A stretch of DNA of 64,000 nucleotides from Clostridia bacterium (lineage in GTDB: Bacteria > Bacillota > Clostridia > Oscillospirales > Acutalibacteraceae). Location of the stretch: contig JAFWAC010000034.1 of assembly GCA_017507805.1 (NCBI GenBank), positions 62,001-126,000 of the forward strand, written 5' to 3'. Made by a program: the position numbers and the translations under genes. This document shows, in pieces, positions 61,605 through 64,000 of the stretch. The notes beneath the pieces were generated by a model. That model did not search any database. It saw only the letters and a program-made list of their open reading frames with translations, and was not told the DNA's origin. The number at the start of each line of letters is the position of its first letter. Within the stretch, counting starts at the first letter, position 1.

Positions 61605-62444
61605 CTAACATATTTTAAGTTGGGTGGCTGTTTGCGAGGGCGGTGCGTCTTTTTTTATTCTCACCTTATATTCTATATATCTTTCGTTTTCGGTTCTTTT
61701 TATATTAGCCTCTATACCCGAGCTTTTTATTGTGTCCACAAGCTTGGTAAGGCTGTTGGAAAAAAGACGGACATCCCCTATTGCGGATTTTCTCACAGGC
61801 TTTTGGGCAACCTCCGTTTTTTCAGGTGCGGCAGGCTTAAGAATTTCCGAAACATACATTTCTGTTTGGCTTTCACTCAAGCCTTTTTCTATTATATAAC
61901 CCACAGCCGCCTCGCGTGCAGAAAAAGGCAGCTTTAAAACGGCATATACCTGTCTTTCCGAAAGTCCTGCTTCTGTTATTTTTTGTTTTATTACCCCGTC
62001 AATCCCCAAAACACTCAGCTTATCTGAAAGTGCATTCTGCGTCATTCCGAGTCTTGCCGCCGCCTCTGCAGGGGATATTCCGTTTTTAGCAATGGCATCC
62101 TCAATCGCCTGAGCCTGCTCAAAAAAATGGAGCTGACTTCTTTGCAGGTTTTCTATAAGCGCAAAGAGCGCCGCAGTGGCTTGGTCTGTTTTATGTAAAA
62201 CACAGGGCACGCGCCTCAGTCCTGCCATAATTGCCGCCTTCAGCCGCCTTTCACCCGAAATCAAATGATAGCTTCCGTCCTCACCCTTGTATACCGACAA
62301 TGGATGAATTATACCGTTTACAGAGATGCTTTGGGCGAGCAAAATCAACTCATAATTGTCAAAATGCTTACGGCAACCGTTTGCAGGTGGTACTATTTCC
62401 CCCGGGCGCAGCATTAAAAGCTTATTATCGGATATAGTATGCAT
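61605..62444 (-). CDS. noc: ParB/Noc-family DNA-binding protein
   Basis: 279 residues. ParB N-terminal domain with SVNGIIHPLSVYK, LISGERRLKAAIMAGLRRVPC (CTP-binding GERR box) and ALIENLQRSQLHFFEQAQAI, then a helix-turn-helix (ISPAEAAARLGMTQNALSDK). The C-terminal dimer region (about 215-279) is diverged. Location next to rsmG favours Noc (nucleoid occlusion) over the soj-linked Spo0J, but a plain ParB cannot be excluded. The gene lies after the rsmG terminator, so it needs its own promoter in the 105-bp gap; none is strong. Confidence 0.82.
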   Translation of the reverse strand: MHTISDNKLLMLRPGEIVPPANGCRKHFDNYELILLAQSISVNGIIHPLSVYKGEDGSYHLISGERRLKAAIMAGLRRVPCVLHKTDQATAALFALIENLQRSQLHFFEQAQAIEDAIAKNGISPAEAAARLGMTQNALSDKLSVLGIDGVIKQKITEAGLSERQVYAVLKLPFSAREAAVGYIIEKGLSESQTEMYVSEILKPAAPEKTEVAQKPVRKSAIGDVRLFSNSLTKLVDTIKSSGIEANIKRTENERYIEYKVRIKKDAPPSQTATQLKIC

Positions 62445-62537
62445 TACACCGCCTCCTGATTAACTACAATCATTATTGCAAAAAGGAGAGCTTATTGTAA
62501 AGAAAAATCGGTCGGGCAAATTCGTGCCAAAAAACCA

Positions 62538-62565
62538 AAAACAGCCGTTTTAAAGCGGCTGTTTT
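62538..62565 (-). terminator. Terminator overlapping the end of rsmG
   Basis: AAAACAGCCG pairs with CGGCTGTTTT around an eight-base loop; the stop codon of rsmG lies inside the hairpin. On the minus strand a T-rich tract follows. Confidence 0.85.
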
Positions 62566-63269
62566 GAAATATCGTTTGGTTTTCTCGGGTATTTTGGCGG
62601 TGTTTGCGATATTTTTTTAAAGGTGACAAAGGCTCTTTGCTCATTTCCCGTTAAGGTCTCGCATATAATAACAGGTCGTTCAAGCCCCAACACCTTTGTT
62701 GCATTACTGCAAAGCTCTGCCTCCTCAAAAGCGGAGGGACCTTTCATTGCCACAAAGCTTCCGCCCTTTTTAACAAGGGGTGCGCAATATTCTGCAAGCA
62801 CAGGTAAAGCAGCCACAGCACGGGCTGTTGCAACATCATATTTTTCTCTGTGCTCTTTACTTTTTCCCGCTTCCTCAGCACGCAAATGCACCGTTTCAAC
62901 CCCTGAAAGTGAAAGCTTTTCTATAACATCATTCAAAAAAACAAGGCGTTTGTTCAAGCTGTCAAGCAAGGTTACCTTCAAATCGGGACGGACAATTTTA
63001 AGCACCATTCCCGGGAAGCCTGCACCTGTGCCGACATCTATAAGTGAAGCACTGTCACTCAATTTGCAGTGCTTCAGGAATAAGACACAGTCATAAAAAT
63101 GCTTGTAAAGCACATCCTCCGGCTCGGTTATAGCGGTGAGATTTATTTTCTCATTCCATTCAAGCAAAAGATTTCCGTAGGCATTAAGCTGTTTTATACA
63201 CTGCTCACTAAGCTTAACGCCAAAGTCTTCACACAAGGGTGCAATTTTTTCAATCTTAAAATCAATCAT
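62550..63269 (-). CDS. rsmG: 16S rRNA (guanine527-N7)-methyltransferase RsmG
   Basis: 239 residues. Methylates G527 of 16S rRNA with SAM. Family blocks are LLEWNEKINLTAITEPEDVLYKH, DSASLIDVGTGAGFPGMVLK (SAM loop), LDSLNKRLVFLNDV and VATARAVAALPVL. The ATG at 63269 is set by AGGAGAAAAAAG; the frame continues 45 codons upstream, but inside trmB. Overlaps trmB by 8 bp. Confidence 0.96.
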   Translation of the reverse strand: MIDFKIEKIAPLCEDFGVKLSEQCIKQLNAYGNLLLEWNEKINLTAITEPEDVLYKHFYDCVLFLKHCKLSDSASLIDVGTGAGFPGMVLKIVRPDLKVTLLDSLNKRLVFLNDVIEKLSLSGVETVHLRAEEAGKSKEHREKYDVATARAVAALPVLAEYCAPLVKKGGSFVAMKGPSAFEEAELCSNATKVLGLERPVIICETLTGNEQRAFVTFKKISQTPPKYPRKPNDISKQPL

Positions 63270-63948
63270 CTTTTTTCTCCTGTAGGTAGGCTTCAAGTCT
63301 GTAAATCGGCTGACCGAGACTTGCAAAACGATGCTCATACTCGGTTTCGATATTTCCCTCAAAGTCGCTGTTATGCAGGTCAAGTGAAACATTTTTAAGA
63401 GCAAAGCCCTCTGCCGTCAAATTTTCTACCGAAAATTCAAAAAAATGCATATTATCGGTTTTCTGATGTATTTCTGCACCAGACTTTAAAAGCCGCTTAT
63501 AAATCCTTAAAAATTTTGTATGGGTTAATCGGTGAGAAGCATAAGCCTTTTTCGGAAACGGACAGGAAAAATTAAGAAACAGTCTGTCAACGCTTTCCTC
63601 TTTAAGATATTTTTCAAGGTACTCGGCAGAGCTTTTAATAAACCTTAAATTAGGCAGATTTGCCTTTTTTGCCGCTTCGCAGGCTTCAACAAGCACATTT
63701 CCGCTTTTCTCAACCGCCAAAAGATTGATGTCGGGATTTTTTGCCGCAAACTCGCAGGCAAATTTACCCTTTCCGCAACCGATTTCAAGGTACAAGGGCT
63801 GTTTCTTTTCAAACCAGCTATCCAAATCTATATATTTTTTTAAGATCACAGCGGTATTAAAATTCCGGTCTGCCAAATCATCGGTATATAAAATATCCGA
63901 TACCTCTCTTAGTCTTTCCTCGAGATTTTTCTTTTTCCTCATCCTCAT
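63262..63948 (-). CDS. trmB: tRNA (guanine46-N7)-methyltransferase
   Basis: 228 residues. Adds m7G46 in tRNA. Visible: LYLEIGCGKGKFACEFAAKNPDINLLAVEKS (SAM-binding), NLRFIKSSAEYL, and DRLFLNFSCPFPKKAYASHRLTH with conserved Lys-Lys and His-Arg-Leu. The usual NFSDPWPK reads NFSCPFPK here: the Asp and Trp are replaced. C-terminal TEYEHRFASLGQPIYRLEA matches the TEYE..F family end. AAAGGCGGATTAAAAAT precedes the ATG at 63948. Overlaps rsmG, so both are co-transcribed. Confidence 0.94.
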   Translation of the reverse strand: MRMRKKKNLEERLREVSDILYTDDLADRNFNTAVILKKYIDLDSWFEKKQPLYLEIGCGKGKFACEFAAKNPDINLLAVEKSGNVLVEACEAAKKANLPNLRFIKSSAEYLEKYLKEESVDRLFLNFSCPFPKKAYASHRLTHTKFLRIYKRLLKSGAEIHQKTDNMHFFEFSVENLTAEGFALKNVSLDLHNSDFEGNIETEYEHRFASLGQPIYRLEAYLQEKKDD

Positions 63949-64000
63949 ATTTTTAATCCGCCTTTACTTTGTTACTGATGCCACAGTTTTACCCCTACGG
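63949..64000. other. Right-edge intergenic sequence
   Basis: Leader of trmB plus 30 bases without a gene. The last bases (ACCCCTACGG) resemble the CCCCTACGA outer end of the 25994-26066 element, so another copy may begin at the edge. Too short to confirm. Confidence 0.3.

Noticed and set aside
1-64000. tRNA, rRNA, CRISPR array, transposase or phage genes
   Set aside because: Intergenic gaps were read on both strands; no cloverleaf, regular spaced repeats, IS ends or phage-type proteins were recognised.

Overview
The window looks like chromosome of an anaerobic, probably gut-associated Clostridia bacterium (Oscillospirales/Ruminococcaceae-like; inferred from gene content, not from a database search). 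Signs are pyruvate:ferredoxin oxidoreductase, an Etf-linked FAD oxidase, Gram-positive lipoproteins, meso-diaminopimelate dehydrogenase, RicT and a Noc-like ParB protein beside rsmG. I found no rRNA, tRNA, CRISPR array, insertion sequence or phage gene.

Left arm (1-23 kb): carbohydrate scavenging, almost all on the minus strand. A partial secreted repeat protein runs off the left edge. Next comes a roughly 14-kb apparent operon: a GH16 lipoprotein, a 946-residue solute-binding protein, four ABC permeases, a beta-propeller/Yip1 membrane protein, a DUF5696-type lipoprotein and a second solute-binding lipoprotein, with no ATPase. A divergent AraC regulator sits at its head. GH4 and GH29 glycosidases, a second AraC regulator and an SGNH esterase follow.

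Middle (23-39 kb): an unusual catabolic cluster. It holds two FucI/AraA-like isomerases, GatY-like and GatZ-like aldolase subunits, an IolB-like isomerase, PfkB, FGGY and ROK kinases, and a redox module of FAD oxidase, Fe-S protein and a single-chain EtfB-EtfA fusion. Regulators are an AraC protein and a ROK repressor. The repressor's likely operator (TTATATCA-N5-TGATATAA type) lies inside two promoters. Isomerase, kinase, aldolase and hydroxyacid-oxidation steps are all represented, but the substrate cannot be read from the sequence.

The most striking locus (39.2-43.3 kb, plus strand) starts with a perfect TTGACA-17-TATAAT promoter. It drives a CARF/DUF1887 (Card1-like) nuclease, a PrsW-type intramembrane protease and a TIR-transmembrane-LRR protein, tightly spaced and without CRISPR genes. 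I infer a nucleotide-signal-dependent membrane defence or stress system; that function is unproven.

Right arm (43.3-64 kb): housekeeping. An Mrp/NBP35 ATPase, PFOR, an aspartate aminotransferase, SecD-SecF, YfbR-like nucleotidase, YfhO, TrpS-HolB-RicT-GDPD, a GmhA-like isomerase with ROK kinase, Ddh, Noc, RsmG and TrmB, separated by clear terminators and promoters.
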